From Pseudolabrys taiwanensis (GTDB lineage: Bacteria > Pseudomonadota > Alphaproteobacteria > Rhizobiales > Xanthobacteraceae): a stretch of 64,000 nt of DNA. The DNA lies in assembly GCF_003367395.1 (NCBI RefSeq), contig NZ_CP031417.1, positions 620,001 through 684,000 of the forward strand, given 5' to 3'. The notes under the pieces were generated by a model, which saw only the letters and a list, made by a program, of their open reading frames with translations, searched no databases and had not been told where the DNA came from. Made by a program: the position numbers and the translations under genes. Of the stretch, positions 9,405-25,405 are shown piece after piece. Each line of letters starts with the position of its first letter. The first letter of the stretch is position 1.

Positions 9405-11570
9405 ATGACCATCCACGACAAGACGCTCTCGCGCCGTTCGATGCTGCAAGGCTCGGCGGGTCTCCTCGTCGCCTTCTATCTGTCGCCGCTGGGCAAGGCT
9501 CAGGCCGCGCCATCGGCCGACAAGGCCGCGCCATTCGCGCCGAATGCCTTCATCCGCATCCGCGAGGACAACACCGTCACGGTGCTGGCCAAGCATATCG
9601 AGATGGGGCAGGGGCCTTACACCGGTCTCACGACGATCGTGGCGGAAGAACTCGACGCCGATTGGTCGCAAATGCGCGTCGAAGGCGCGCCGGCCGACAA
9701 AGCGCTCTATGCCAATCTTGCTTTCGGCATCCAGGGCACCGGCGGTTCGACCGCGATCGCCAACTCCTATGAGCAACTGCGCCAAGCGGGTGCCACCGCG
9801 CGCGCGCTGCTGGTGCAGGCGGCCGCGCAGAGCTGGAAGGTCCCGGCGGGTGAGATCACGGTCTCGCGCGGTGCCGTGCGCCACGCGGGCTCCGGCCGTC
9901 AGGCGACGTTCGGCCAGTTGGCCGCTGCCGCCGCGAAGCTGCCCGCGCCGCAGAACGTCACGCTGAAGAAGCCGGACGACTTCAAGCTCATCGGCAGCGA
10001 AGGCGTGGTCAAGCGGCTCGACATTCCGCAGAAGACCAACGGCACGGCGCAGTTCACCATCGACATCCATGAGCCCAACATGCTCACGGTGGTGGTGGCG
10101 CATCCGACGCGCTTCGGCGCCAAGGTGGCCAAGGTCGACGATAGCGCGGCCCGCAAGATCCCCGGCGTCGTCGACGTAAAGACGTTGCCGACCGGTGTCG
10201 CGGTTTATGCGAACCACATGTGGTCGGCGATCAAGGGCCGCGAGGCCCTGAAGATCGACTGGGACGAGTCGGGCACCGAGAAGCGCGGCAGTGCCGAGCT
10301 GCTCGCCGATTATCGCGCGCTGGCCCAGAAGCAGGGCATCGTTGCGGGATCGAAAGGCGATGCCGCCGGCACGCTGGCGAAGGCCGGCAAGGTGATCGAG
10401 GCGGAGTTCGTGTTTCCGTACCTCGCGCATGCGCCGATGGAGCCGCTCGATGCCTACATGCTGTGGGACGGTCAGCAGGTGCATGCGCGCTACGGCTGTC
10501 AGTTCCAGACCGTCGATCAGGCGACCATCGCCGGCGTGCTCGGCATCAAGCCGGAGCAGGTGAAGATCGACATGTTGCTCGCCGGCGGCAGCTTCGGCCG
10601 CCGCGCGCAGGCGAATGCGCAACTCGTCGCTGAGCTGGCGCAAGCCGCGAAGGCGATCGGGCCGGGCAAGCCGGTGAAGCTTGTCTGGACGCGCGAGGAC
10701 GACATCCAAGGTGGTTACTACCGGCCGATGTTCGTTCACCGCATGCGCGGCGCCGTCGAGAACGGCAAGATCGTCGCCTGGAGCGATACCGTGGTCGGTC
10801 AGTCCTTCATGGCCAACTCGGCGTTCGCGGGCATGATCAAGAACGGCATCGACCCGACCCAGGTCGAGGGTTCGAACGAACTGCCGTATGACATCGCCAA
10901 CTTCCAGTGCGATCTGCATACGACGGAGGTCGGCATTCCGACCTTGTGGTGGCGTTCGGTCGGTCACACCCATACCGGCTATGCCGTCGAGGCCTTCGTC
11001 GACGAACTGCTGCAGGCGGCGGGCAAGGATCCGGTTGCCGGACGCCTGGAGCTGATGGTCAACAGCCCGCGGCCGGCCGGTGTTTTGCGTGCGGTCGCGG
11101 CGCTGGCGAAATGGTCCGGGCCGGAGCCGGTCAATGGCCGGGCCCGCGGCGTGGCGGTGGTCGAGAGCTTCGGCAGCTATATCGCGCAGATCGCCGAAGT
11201 CTCGGCGGGCGATGGCGACGGTCCGAAGGTGCACAAGGTCTGGTGTGCGGTCGACTGTGGCGTCGCGGTCAACCCGGACATCATCCGGGCGCAGATGGAG
11301 GGCGGCATCGGCTTCGGTCTCGGCCACATCCTGTTCGCCGAGGTGCCGATCAACGACGGCCGGCCGGTGCCGAAGAACTTCGACAGCTACCGCTCGTTGC
11401 GCATCAACGAGATGCCGGAGATCGAGGTCACCATCGTCAAGTCGACTGAAAAGCCGACAGGTGTGGGCGAGCCGGGCGTGCCGCCAATCGGGCCCGCCGT
11501 CGCCAACGCCATGGCCCGGCTCGGCCTGACCCGGCCGCGCCAGCTGCCGTTTGTGCGGGCGTCGGCCTGA
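9405..11570 (+). CDS. Molybdopterin-binding subunit of an IorB-type hydroxylase/aldehyde dehydrogenase, Tat-exported
   Basis: Catalytic subunit of a xanthine oxidase family enzyme that hydroxylates a carbon next to a ring nitrogen or oxidises an aldehyde; the substrate is not predictable. The 721-residue protein starts with a twin-arginine signal (SRRSML at residues 9-14, hydrophobic stretch, cleavage near AQA), so the folded heterodimer is expected in the periplasm, the Fe-S subunit hitch-hiking. Cofactor-contact segments include GQGPYTGL, GTGGSTA and GGSFGRR, and the catalytic glutamate is Glu689 in GVGEPGVPPIGPA. Length matches the undivided IorB type. No molybdenum chaperone or cytochrome gene is adjacent; a diheme cytochrome c lies at 45.0 kb. 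Confidence 0.92.
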   Translation: MTIHDKTLSRRSMLQGSAGLLVAFYLSPLGKAQAAPSADKAAPFAPNAFIRIREDNTVTVLAKHIEMGQGPYTGLTTIVAEELDADWSQMRVEGAPADKALYANLAFGIQGTGGSTAIANSYEQLRQAGATARALLVQAAAQSWKVPAGEITVSRGAVRHAGSGRQATFGQLAAAAAKLPAPQNVTLKKPDDFKLIGSEGVVKRLDIPQKTNGTAQFTIDIHEPNMLTVVVAHPTRFGAKVAKVDDSAARKIPGVVDVKTLPTGVAVYANHMWSAIKGREALKIDWDESGTEKRGSAELLADYRALAQKQGIVAGSKGDAAGTLAKAGKVIEAEFVFPYLAHAPMEPLDAYMLWDGQQVHARYGCQFQTVDQATIAGVLGIKPEQVKIDMLLAGGSFGRRAQANAQLVAELAQAAKAIGPGKPVKLVWTREDDIQGGYYRPMFVHRMRGAVENGKIVAWSDTVVGQSFMANSAFAGMIKNGIDPTQVEGSNELPYDIANFQCDLHTTEVGIPTLWWRSVGHTHTGYAVEAFVDELLQAAGKDPVAGRLELMVNSPRPAGVLRAVAALAKWSGPEPVNGRARGVAVVESFGSYIAQIAEVSAGDGDGPKVHKVWCAVDCGVAVNPDIIRAQMEGGIGFGLGHILFAEVPINDGRPVPKNFDSYRSLRINEMPEIEVTIVKSTEKPTGVGEPGVPPIGPAVANAMARLGLTRPRQLPFVRASA

Positions 11571-11704
11571 CGGAGCGCTTAGAACCGGGGCGCGGTCGCT
11601 TGGCAGCGCCCCGGGAACCTGGGTTTCAGGTCGGAACCCGGCCCGAACGGGGTGGGGGAAGGGCGGACGCCGCAAAACGTTCGGGATTTGCCCCCACAAG
11701 GCCC

Positions 11705-11733
11705 TTGGCAAACCGGCCGAGGCGGTCTAAATG
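11705..11733 (+). promoter_or_regulatory. Candidate sigma-70 promoter for rplJL-rpoBC
   Basis: TTGGCA at 11705-11710, 17-base spacer, TAAATG at 11728-11733. The -35 matches consensus at five of six positions, the -10 only at three. It would give a leader of roughly 460 bases before rplJ. Confidence 0.35.
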
Positions 11734-12000
11734 AGGCGCATTGGGCGTGCCGACCATCGTTTGTCGGCACGCCTTTGCGCGTCTCTGCAAACCAATGGTG
11801 ATCGGAACACAATCCTTTTGGACATCCCGGCGGGACATCTGAGAGGAAAACACCGATTCTGTTGCGCTGTCGTGACGCGCAAGGTCGGCCCGTCAAACGG
11901 CTGGCCACCTGTCCAAGACTGCCGGCGCCGACGCCTTCGGGCGGACGCTTAATCCCTCGCGAGGGGCCAGCACAGACGGGGAAGCGAACGGGATTCGCGC

Positions 12001-12200
12001 TTTTATGACCTTCGGTCATGAAGGTGTTGGTTTGGTTCGAACCTCGGATGCCCGCGGTGGCCATAAGGCCAAAGCGGGTGGGCAGGCTGAGATGTCGTCC
12101 TGCCCTGGTTGCTGATGCGTGACAGGGGTGGGACGGCTGGTAGCAACCCGGCGGCTCCCTCGGATAACGCGGGCAGCCGTCAAACCGGAAAGAGCTTGCA
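12001..12200 (+). promoter_or_regulatory. Candidate L10 autoregulatory leader of the rplJL mRNA
   Basis: The 200 bases before rplJ are structured: ATGACC-TTC-GGTCAT (12005-12019), then CCCGC/GCGGG (12051-12055 with 12074-12078) enclosing GGCC-ATAA-GGCC (12059-12070). In many bacteria the L10-L12 complex binds a kinked stem in this position to repress translation. The assignment is by position and foldability only. Confidence 0.4.
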
Positions 12201-12719
12201 GTGGATCGAGCGGCTAAGCAGGAGTCCATCGCCGAACTGAGCGGGGTCTTTAAGACCTCGAACGTCGTGGTGGTGGCTCACTATAGCGGCCTCACCGTTG
12301 CTCAAATGCAGACTCTGCGTCAGCAGATGAAGCAGGCGGGCGCCAAGGTGAAAGTCGCGAAAAACCGTCTCGCCAAGATCGCACTCAAGGACACCGACGC
12401 TGCCTCGATTGCGCCCCTTCTTAAGGGGCCGACGGTTCTCGCCTATTCGGGCGACCCGATCGCGGCACCGAAGGTTGCCATCGACTTCGCCAAGGCGAAC
12501 GAACAGTTCGTCATTCTCGGCGGCTCGATGGGCAAAACAGCTCTGGATCCGAACGGCGTGAAGGCTCTGGCCTCGCTGCCGTCCCTGGACGAACTGCGCG
12601 GCAAGATCGTCGGCCTCCTCGTGGCGCCGGCGACCAAGATCGCTCAGCTCTCCAACGCTCCCGCGGCCAAGGTCGCGCGCGTGGTCCAAGCGTATGCCTC
12701 CAAGGGCGCTGCGGCCTGA
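12201..12719 (+). CDS. rplJ: 50S ribosomal protein L10
   Basis: Anchors L7/L12 dimers to the 23S GTPase centre; the L10-L12 complex usually represses its own mRNA. The 172-residue protein begins from a GTG codon with MDRAAKQE, the usual alphaproteobacterial start, shows the rRNA-binding motif [16 protein letters not shown], and ends in the Ala-rich helix that binds L12. AGAG lies 8 bases upstream. rplL follows after 45 bases. Confidence 0.97.
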   Translation: MDRAAKQESIAELSGVFKTSNVVVVAHYSGLTVAQMQTLRQQMKQAGAKVKVAKNRLAKIALKDTDAASIAPLLKGPTVLAYSGDPIAAPKVAIDFAKANEQFVILGGSMGKTALDPNGVKALASLPSLDELRGKIVGLLVAPATKIAQLSNAPAAKVARVVQAYASKGAAA

Positions 12720-12764
12720 CGGCTCACAAGCAAATCAACTGGTTCGAACCAATAGGAACTGAAA

Positions 12765-13145
12765 ATGGCTGACCTGCAGAAGATCGTCGACGAATTGTCG
12801 AGCCTGACCGTCCTCGAAGCGGCGGATCTGGCGAAGATGCTGGAAGAGAAGTGGGGCGTGTCGGCTGCTGCCGCCGTTGCCGTGGCCGCTGGCCCGGCCG
12901 GCGCCGCGGGTGGCGCTGCTGCTGCTGAAGAGAAGACCGAGTTCACGGTCGTTCTCGCTTCGGCCGGCGACAAGAAGATCGAAGTGATTAAGGAAGTCCG
13001 CGCCCTGACCGGCCTGGGCCTCAAGGAAGCGAAGGACCTCGTCGAAGGCGCGCCGAAGACCGTCAAGGAAGGCGTTGCCAAGGACGAAGCCGAGAAGATC
13101 AAGGCGACCCTCGAGAAGGTGGGCGCCAAGGTTGAGCTCAAGTAA
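12765..13145 (+). CDS. rplL: 50S ribosomal protein L7/L12
   Basis: Multi-copy stalk protein that recruits and activates translational GTPases such as EF-G and EF-Tu, both encoded downstream. The 126-residue product has the N-terminal dimerisation domain ([22 protein letters not shown]), an Ala-rich flexible hinge (residues 36-54) and the C-terminal factor-binding domain with [14 protein letters not shown]. Its stop codon is embedded in a 13-bp perfect hairpin that begins the rplL-rpoB spacer. Confidence 0.98.
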   Translation: MADLQKIVDELSSLTVLEAADLAKMLEEKWGVSAAAAVAVAAGPAGAAGGAAAAEEKTEFTVVLASAGDKKIEVIKEVRALTGLGLKEAKDLVEGAPKTVKEGVAKDEAEKIKATLEKVGAKVELK

Positions 13146-13164
13146 GCCGAAGGCTTACTTGAGC
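13136..13164 (+). other. 13-bp perfect hairpin spanning the rplL stop codon
   Basis: GCTCAAGTAAGCC (13136-13148) and GGCTTACTTGAGC (13152-13164) pair completely around the triloop GAA. The left arm contains the last codons and TAA stop of rplL. There is no T-run, so it is more likely an attenuator, RNase III site or mRNA stabiliser between rplL and rpoB than a full terminator. Confidence 0.75.
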
Positions 13165-13200
13165 GAAATCCCCGGGCGAGCGCTTGCGAGACCCGGGGAT
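13161..13200. repeat. Direct repeat copy 1 (palindromic, CCCCGGG core)
   Basis: Forty bases beginning GAGCGAAATCCCCGGG and ending CCCGGGGAT; internally palindromic. It is identical to 13265-13304 except at two positions in the loop region. A third partial copy starts at 13351 (CGAAATCCCCGGGG). Confidence 0.8.
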
Positions 13201-13223
13201 CGCCAACTGCTCTGACTTAAGAC

Positions 13224-13253
13224 GTGGATGGCCGGGACGAGCCCGGCCATGAC
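13224..13253. repeat. REP-like palindrome, ATCCAC subtype, copy E
   Basis: GTGGATGGCCGGG, then ACGAG, then CCCGGCCATGAC. The same core occurs at 37951-37977 between rpmD and rplO with one base changed, and a diverged copy at 22212-22241. Placed between the two 40-base direct repeats. Confidence 0.8.
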
Positions 13254-13264
13254 GGAGAGAGAAA

Positions 13265-13304
13265 GAGCGAAATCCCCGGGCGAGCGCTCGCGAGGCCCGG
13301 GGAT
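13265..13304. repeat. Direct repeat copy 2 (palindromic, CCCCGGG core)
   Basis: Second 40-base copy of the element at 13161-13200, in the same orientation, 64 bases further on. Both copies fold as hairpins through CCCCGGG/CCCGGGG-type arms. Confidence 0.8.
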
Positions 13305-13605
13305 GGCCGCCAAGATACCGGTCCGGCGTCAAATCCGGACCACACGCTAACGAAATCCCCGGGGCCTTGCCGCCTCGGGGGTCTCGGACAGGGAGAGAGG
13401 GGAAGGGCGCGCCGCGTCGCGTACCGACCCAAGACTGCCGCGGGCGGCGTTCGTTCGCGATGACTTGAAAATGCGGCGGTTCGGGCAAGTCCCGAATCAC
13501 ATAGAACCGGACGGCCCCGACGCCTGTCCCGATGGTCGCGATGGAATGCGGCTGTTCGGAGAGGCGCCCGCGCTGCCAATCGCAATAGAATCGAGAGAGA
13601 ACACG

Positions 13606-17724
<4,119 letters not shown>

Positions 17725-17731
17725 GATTGAA

Positions 17732-17759
17732 CGGGGGAACGGCGCGAGCCGCTCCCCCG
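17732..17759 (+). other. Hairpin in the rpoB-rpoC spacer
   Basis: CGGGGGA and CGGC (17732-17743) pair with GCCG and TCCCCCG (17748-17759) around a GCGA loop, with one unpaired base on each side. No T-run follows, so transcription into rpoC should continue; a processing or pausing role is possible. Confidence 0.6.
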
Positions 17760-17764
17760 CAGAT

Positions 17765-17843
17765 GTCATCGTTCGCGTGAGCGGACGATCCAGTAGCCCG
17801 CCCCGGCGGTGATTACTGGATGCCCGGCCTTCGCGGGGCATGG
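17765..17843. repeat. REP-like bimodular element B between rpoB and rpoC
   Basis: Reads GTCATCGTTCGCG...CGGACGATCCAGTA, a short spacer, then TACTGGATGCCCGGCC...GGGGCATGG. It has the same GTCAT-hairpin-ATCCAG / CTGGAT-hairpin-ATG plan as copies at 1468, 28727 and 59781. Confidence 0.75.
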
Positions 17844-17889
17844 CAACGGACAGATTTTTCGGGCCGCGGCAGCGGCCAAGGAGAATACG

Positions 17890-22092
<4,203 letters not shown>

Positions 22093-22120
22093 GCCAAAGG
22101 CTGACTGCCACGACATCGAA

Positions 22121-22146
22121 GGGCCGCCCATTGGGCGGCCCTTTTT
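22121..22146 (+). terminator. Rho-independent terminator after rpoC
   Basis: Nine-bp stem GGGCCGCCC/GGGCGGCCC (22121-22129 with 22133-22141), loop ATT, then five T. It ends the rplJL-rpoBC operon. Confidence 0.95.
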
Positions 22147-22435
22147 CTTTTCAGCGGAGCCTGAAAGTAGGCGGGTGAAGTCGTTCAATGACTGCGCTGG
22201 GCTTTCCGCTCGTCATGCCCGGCCGTGTGCCAGGCATCCACGATCTGACGCAGCCGCGAAGCCGAGAAAGCGCGGATGGCCCGGGACATAAGGGCGTTTA
22301 CGCCCGTCTTTGACGGGCTATGCCCGGCCATGGCGACGCCGGCGACGGTCGGACTTCCGCTCCCTTGAGCGCTCAAGTCATCAGATTGTCGTGCGGACTC
22401 AGGCTTGCTGGCGCTCAAGAAAGGCGAGGCCTTCG
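22147..22435. other. Gap between rpoC terminator and alpha-glucosidase, with REP-like remnants
   Basis: A diverged GTCAT...ATCCAC palindrome lies at 22212-22241. A second, broken one runs from GATGGCCCGGG near 22275 to CCCGGCCATGG near 22333, interrupted by GGGCGTTTACGCCC. No gene is seen. Confidence 0.5.
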
Positions 22436-24019
22436 ATGAACGACGCTTGGTGGAAGTCTGCGGTCCTCTATCAGATCTATCCGCGCTCGTTTCAGGACAG
22501 CGATGGCGACGGCGTCGGCGATCTCAAGGGCATCGTCGAACGTCTGCCGTACCTGAGCGACCTCGGCGTCGATGCCCTCTGGCTGTCGCCGATCTTCGTC
22601 TCGCCGATGACCGACTTCGGCTACGACATCGCCGACTACACCGCGATCGATCCGCTGTTCGGCACGATGGCGGATTTCGATACGCTGGTCGAAGCCGCGC
22701 ATGCACGCGGCCTCAAGGTTCTGCTCGACCTCGTGCCCAACCACACCTCGGAGCGCCATCCGTGGTTCGAGCAAAGCCGCGCCTCGCGCGATAACGCCAA
22801 GCGGGATTGGTACATCTGGCGCGATCCGGCGCCGGACGGCGGTCCGCCCAATAACTGGCTCTCGGAGTTCGGCGGCTCCGCCTGGGCCTTCGATGCGGTC
22901 ACCGGGCAGTACTATTACCACGCGTTTCTCGCGGCGCAGCCGGACCTCAACTGGCGCAATCCCGCGGTCATGGCGGCGATGCACGAGGTCATGCGCTTTT
23001 GGCTGCGACGCGGCGTCGACGGCTTCCGCGTCGACGTGATCTGGCATCTGATCAAGGACGAGGCGTTCCGCGACAATCCGCCGAACCCGGACTATCGCGA
23101 CGGCGATTCGCCATACCGCCGGGTCCTGCCGATCTACTCCACCGACCGGCCCGAGGTGCACGACGTCATCCGCGGCCTGCGCGCCGTGATCGACGAGTTT
23201 CCCGCGCGGGTGCTGATCGGCGAGATCTACCTGCCGATCGAGAAGCTGGTTGCCTATTACGGCCGCGACCTCTCCGGCGCGCATATGCCGTTTAATTTCA
23301 GCCTGCTCGAGACACCGTGGCAGGCGGGGGCGGTCGGCGCCCTCATCGATCGTTACGAGGCGGCGCTGCCGCCCGGCGCCTGGCCCAACTGGGTTCTCGG
23401 CAACCACGACCGGCCGCGCGTCGTCAGCCGCGTCGGCGCGGCGCAGGCGAGGGTGGCCGCGGTGCTGCTGCTCACTTTGCGCGGCACGCCGACGCTCTAT
23501 TACGGCGACGAACTCGGCATGTCGCAGGTTCCCATCCGGCCGGAACAAGTGCAGGACCCGTTCGAGAAGAATGTGCCCGGCTTTGGCTTCGGCCGCGATG
23601 GCTGCCGGACGCCGATGCAGTGGGACGCCAGCCTCCATGCCGGCTTCTCGCGAGTCGCACCCTGGCTGCCGCGTGGCGCCGATGCCGCTGTCGTCAACGT
23701 CGCCCGTGAGCGAGACGACTCGGATTCGCTGCTGAGCCTTTACCGCCGACTCATTATGTTGCGTCGCAGTCGCCCGGCTCTGACGCAGGGTGGTTACCGG
23801 CCGCTGGAGGCCACGGCTGGGTCACTGGCCTACCTGCGGGAGACTGACGATGATCGGGTGCTGGTGGCGGTGAATATGAGCCCAAATTCTGTGGCAATCG
23901 CTGTACCGGAGGCTGTATTGGGCCAAAAAGTGCTTATATCGTCGACGAGCGGTCGAGAGGGCGAGCGCTGCGATCGCCACCTGACGCTTCACGGCGACGA
24001 GGCGGTGGTGGTCGGGTAG
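22436..24019 (+). CDS. GH13 alpha-glucosidase (oligo-1,6-glucosidase/sucrose- or maltose-type)
   Basis: Cytoplasmic glycoside hydrolase of family GH13 acting on terminal alpha-linked glucose. The 527-residue product has a (beta/alpha)8 barrel with all conserved regions: DLVPNHTS (residues 98-105), GFRVDVIWHL with nucleophile Asp200, IGEIY with acid/base Glu263, and NHDRPR with Asp325. The QIYPRSFQDSDGDGVGDL start matches alpha-glucosidases rather than trehalose synthases. The ATG at 22436 is chosen because the open frame upstream of it lies in the repeat-rich spacer. It stands alone between the rpoC terminator and the str operon promoter, an unusual place for a sugar gene. Exact linkage specificity cannot be read from the sequence. 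Confidence 0.9.
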   Translation: MNDAWWKSAVLYQIYPRSFQDSDGDGVGDLKGIVERLPYLSDLGVDALWLSPIFVSPMTDFGYDIADYTAIDPLFGTMADFDTLVEAAHARGLKVLLDLVPNHTSERHPWFEQSRASRDNAKRDWYIWRDPAPDGGPPNNWLSEFGGSAWAFDAVTGQYYYHAFLAAQPDLNWRNPAVMAAMHEVMRFWLRRGVDGFRVDVIWHLIKDEAFRDNPPNPDYRDGDSPYRRVLPIYSTDRPEVHDVIRGLRAVIDEFPARVLIGEIYLPIEKLVAYYGRDLSGAHMPFNFSLLETPWQAGAVGALIDRYEAALPPGAWPNWVLGNHDRPRVVSRVGAAQARVAAVLLLTLRGTPTLYYGDELGMSQVPIRPEQVQDPFEKNVPGFGFGRDGCRTPMQWDASLHAGFSRVAPWLPRGADAAVVNVARERDDSDSLLSLYRRLIMLRRSRPALTQGGYRPLEATAGSLAYLRETDDDRVLVAVNMSPNSVAIAVPEAVLGQKVLISSTSGREGERCDRHLTLHGDEAVVVG

Positions 24020-24084
24020 GCCGCCAATGCCCGGCGCGGTGGCGCCGAGGTGGCCAAAACCGCGATGTTTCGCGCGCTTTCGCC

Positions 24085-24113
24085 TTGACTTGGCCGATTC
24101 TCACCGATACATA
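24085..24113 (+). promoter_or_regulatory. Sigma-70 promoter for rpsL-rpsG-fusA-tuf
   Basis: TTGACT (24085-24090), a 17-base spacer and TACATA (24108-24113) make one of the best promoter matches in the window. It lies 66 bases after the alpha-glucosidase stop and would give a leader of about 400 bases before rpsL. Confidence 0.65.
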
Positions 24114-24313
24114 CGCCACACTTTACGGCAGGCGGTGAGCTTCGCTTGTTCGGAACGGCCGCCCGGCCAACCTTCTGGAAACGCTGAAATTTCTTGAAGG
24201 CTTCGCGCTGGGCACTACGCCTCGACCAATGAAGCTCAAACGCTGCCTCTGACAGCCGATGTCAGGTTTGGATTGATGGGCCAGGGTGCTTAACCGCGCC
24301 GGGGCCGTCACAC

Positions 24314-24360
24314 ACGGAAAAGCGCCCGCCGCGCGAACGCGGATGGCGCGTTTCCGTTTT
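24314..24360 (+). terminator. Attenuator-like stem-loop in the rpsL leader
   Basis: ACGGAAA plus GCGC (24314-24325) pair with GCGC plus TTTCCGT (24346-24357), with one A/G mismatch. An inner hairpin CCGCG-CGAA-CGCGG (24329-24342) sits inside, and the base of the stem runs into TTTT (24357-24360). The form suits partial termination within the leader. Confidence 0.45.
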
Positions 24361-24521
24361 GCGTGCCGGAGACGGTGCGCGAACGCGCGCGGGCGTGACC
24401 GCGCAAACGATGCCGGGCTCCACGCCCAACGAATGAACTGGCGGGCTTGCCCGCGAATGAGCCGGGCGCAAGCCCGACAGTCCGGGCTTTCAGGCCCACA
24501 CGAGGTAGCGAAGGCTTTACG

Positions 24522-25375
<854 letters not shown>

Positions 25376-25405
25376 CGGCGGCGAACGAATTCAGGAACGA
25401 CCAGT

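Larger units (their letters stand above)
11571..12200. other. Non-coding gap between the hydroxylase genes and rplJ
   Basis: No reading frame here has a ribosome site or family resemblance. It starts with a 9-bp hairpin CCGGGGCGC/GCGCCCCGG (11585-11593 and 11606-11614) without a T-run, which may close the hydroxylase transcript. It then holds a candidate promoter and the rplJ leader, listed separately. Confidence 0.6.
13146..13605. other. Repeat-filled rplL-rpoB spacer, no genes
   Basis: The 460-base gap contains no supportable gene. It carries two 40-base direct repeats, a truncated third and a REP-like palindrome, listed separately. The open frame running into rpoB from 13465 lacks a ribosome site before its first codon. 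Confidence 0.7.
24020..24521. other. Non-coding leader region of the str operon
   Basis: Five hundred bases without a supportable gene; antisense and sense frames here have no ribosome site or family resemblance. It contains the promoter and attenuator-like hairpin listed separately, followed by short GC-rich inverted repeats such as GGGCTTTCAGGCCC shortly before rpsL. Confidence 0.6.

Noticed and set aside
9252-11711. 819-codon frame antisense to the hydroxylase genes
   Set aside because: Same artefact: mirrored codons of IorA and IorB, repetitive Arg/His/Leu/Asp composition, no motifs.
11731-11952. Short plus-strand frame in the gap before rplJ
   Set aside because: No ribosome site and Arg/Leu-rich random composition; the stretch is better explained as the rplJ upstream region.
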